A stretch of 15,053 nt of DNA from an uncultured Pseudomonas sp. Lineage in GTDB: Bacteria; Pseudomonadota; Gammaproteobacteria; Pseudomonadales; Pseudomonadaceae. Positions within the stretch are counted from its first letter, which is position 1, and every line of letters starts with the position of its first letter. A program made the translations under genes and the position numbers. Shown in pieces: positions 14,158 to 15,053 of this stretch. The stretch is taken from assembly GCA_943912755.1 (NCBI GenBank), contig CALTWF010000117.1, forward strand, positions 1 to 15,053, read 5' to 3'. Below the pieces are notes generated by a model. It was not told where the DNA came from and did no database searches. It was given only the letters and a program-made list of their open reading frames with translations.

Positions 14158-14175
14158 ATTGGCCGAATAGCCAAT
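14158..14175. promoter_or_regulatory. Inverted repeat ATTGGC-N6-GCCAAT, candidate operator
   Basis: Two perfect 6-bp arms around CGAATA lie 56-73 bp upstream of the AhpD-like gene, between it and the REP pair. The spacing and symmetry fit a dimeric regulator (for example LysR or TetR type). No T-run follows, so a terminator is unlikely. The bound protein is unknown. Confidence 0.4.
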
Positions 14176-14207
14176 TTCGCGATTTGTCAGGAGGCCAATG
14201 GCTGACC

Positions 14208-14300
14208 TTGAGGGCCCTATCGCTGGCAAGCCAGCTCCCACAGGATCAGCATGCACCGCGAACCTTGTGGGAGCTGGCTTGCCAGCGAAGAGGCCCTCAG
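14208..14300. repeat. Inverted pair of Pseudomonas REP elements
   Basis: The left copy (14208-14244) and right copy (14263-14300) are near-perfect inverted repeats of about 37 bases around an 18-bp spacer. The core is GCTGGCAAGCCAGCTCCCAC and its complement, with outer GAGGGCC/GGCCCTC. The pair starts 12 bp past the stop of the minus-strand TetR gene and probably ends its transcript. It is better preserved than the pair at 9714-9834. Confidence 0.9.
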
Positions 14301-14312
14301 CCACACCCAACA

Positions 14313-14927
14313 TCACACCGGCCGCATCCCCTCGAAGATCAACTGCGTGGTCAACCGCACCTGCCGCGCATGGGCCTCCCGGTCCGGCTCGGCCGAGCTG
14401 ACCAGCCTGAGCAATTGCAGGTGCGAGTAGTCGTTGAGCAGGAACGCGGTCAGTTCCACGTCGAGGTCCGCGCGCAGCTTGCCCCGGGCTTGCAGGTCCT
14501 GCAGTACATGGGCGATCTGGCCCTGCAAGGCGGCGTTCATTTCCCGGTAGGCCTGGGGCAGCCCGTCGCGGTCGTTGCTGAGAATCAGCGGCAGCAGTTC
14601 CCGCCATAGCGCAGCGGGCAGGACTTCGAGGGAGTAGCCGATCAACAGCGATTCCAGATGGCACAGGGCATCCACCGGGTCGTCGAAATGGCCGATCTGG
14701 TCGCGCAGGTCGAGCACCGCGTGCTGGTCCGCCTCGCGGATCATCTCCAGCAGGATTTCCTGCTTGCTGTTGAAGTACTTGAACACCGTCGGCGCCGAAA
14801 CCCCGGCCTCGCGGGCGATCTGCTCGACCGTGGTGGCTTCGAACCCCTGGCTTTGAAACAGCGCGATGGCCGCTTCGGCAATGGCCTGGCGGCGTTTTTC
14901 CTTCTGAAGTTCTCGCAGTCCGCTCAC
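14313..14927 (-). CDS. TetR-family transcriptional regulator, GTG start
   Basis: A 204-residue TetR-type repressor. The helix-turn-helix is TTVEQIAREAGVSAPTVFKY (32-51), followed by FNSKQEIL. The C-terminal domain has LLPLILSNDRDGLPQAYREM, a layout common in TetR proteins but not ligand-specific. I choose the GTG at 14927 because AGGGAG at 14938-14933 sits 5 nt upstream. The in-frame ATG at 14948 and the frame extension to 15011 have no SD. The upstream 126 bp carry an AT-rich patch, and a divergent target gene may begin beyond the window edge. It is separate from the other TetR gene at 9839. Confidence 0.9.
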   Translation of the reverse strand: MSGLRELQKEKRRQAIAEAAIALFQSQGFEATTVEQIAREAGVSAPTVFKYFNSKQEILLEMIREADQHAVLDLRDQIGHFDDPVDALCHLESLLIGYSLEVLPAALWRELLPLILSNDRDGLPQAYREMNAALQGQIAHVLQDLQARGKLRADLDVELTAFLLNDYSHLQLLRLVSSAEPDREAHARQVRLTTQLIFEGMRPV

Positions 14928-14983
14928 GCTGGCTCCCTGGCTATGCATCGGTGGGCAGAGGATAGCGGCTCGGCTTGTATCGG

Positions 14984-15016
14984 TAAAATAATTTATTGAC
15001 CCTGAATTCATAGAAT
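14984..15016. promoter_or_regulatory. AT-rich promoter/operator region upstream of TetR gene
   Basis: In a GC-rich neighbourhood this stretch is strikingly AT-rich. It includes the dyad AATAA-T-TTATT (14987-14997), a TTGACC on the plus strand (14996-15001) and GAATTC. It lies 57-89 bp upstream of the TetR GTG and likely holds its promoter and an autoregulatory operator, possibly shared with a plus-strand gene starting after 15053. No properly spaced -35/-10 pair is evident. Confidence 0.35.
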
Positions 15017-15053
15017 AAGCGCAACGCTTGAAACGAGAGGCAGAGAGCCAGCC

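Overview
The window looks like chromosome from a fluorescent-type Pseudomonas. It is GC-rich with densely packed genes and carries the characteristic Pseudomonas REP repeats (cores GTGGGAGCTGGCTTGCCAGC and GCGATGAGGCCC). Protein families and gene order also fit that genus. I could not run a search, so the species is not assigned.

Layout, left to right. (1) 1-746, minus: the N-terminal half of glycogen synthase GlgA, cut by the window edge. A 419-bp gap follows, holding two dyads and ending in a perfect 28-bp palindrome. (2) 1166-1531, minus: a stand-alone receiver protein. (3) 1780-8351, plus: a tightly packed signalling operon. It encodes a membrane CHASE3-GAF hybrid histidine kinase with three C-terminal receivers, a CheR methyltransferase, a CheB methylesterase without its usual receiver domain, a soluble REC-histidine kinase and a second stand-alone receiver. 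The first four genes overlap by 4, 4 and 7 nt. (4) 8452-9708, plus: a DUF2235/Tle1-like alpha/beta hydrolase. Its Shine-Dalgarno lies inside a perfect 10-bp hairpin that ends two bases before the ATG. (5) 9709-9838: a REP pair. (6) 9839-12483, minus: a thiolase, 3-hydroxybutyryl-CoA dehydrogenase and TetR operon, with an AraC-family regulator (12658-13668, plus) divergent from it. (7) 13665-14102, minus: an AhpD/carboxymuconolactone-decarboxylase-like protein whose stop codon overlaps that of the AraC gene. (8) 14208-14300: a second REP pair. (9) 14313-14927, minus: a TetR regulator with a GTG start, followed by an AT-rich upstream region running to the window edge.

How the genes may work together. 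Regions 2 and 3 together make a chemosensory-like phosphorelay without a chemoreceptor. It has two kinase active sites, six receiver domains, a methylation enzyme and a demethylation enzyme, but no MCP, CheW, HPt or output domain. The membrane kinase would sense through CHASE3 and GAF, CheR/CheB would act as an adaptation pair, and the single receivers would carry the signal to targets encoded elsewhere. What CheR methylates is the open question; the roughly 100-residue Glu/Gln-rich coiled coil of the membrane kinase is the most obvious candidate here. Region 6 is a short-chain acyl-CoA module interconverting acetyl-CoA, acetoacetyl-CoA and 3-hydroxybutyryl-CoA, probably controlled by its own TetR and the divergent AraC protein. 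The hydrolase in region 4 resembles type VI secretion lipase effectors but has no VgrG, adaptor or immunity gene beside it in the window.
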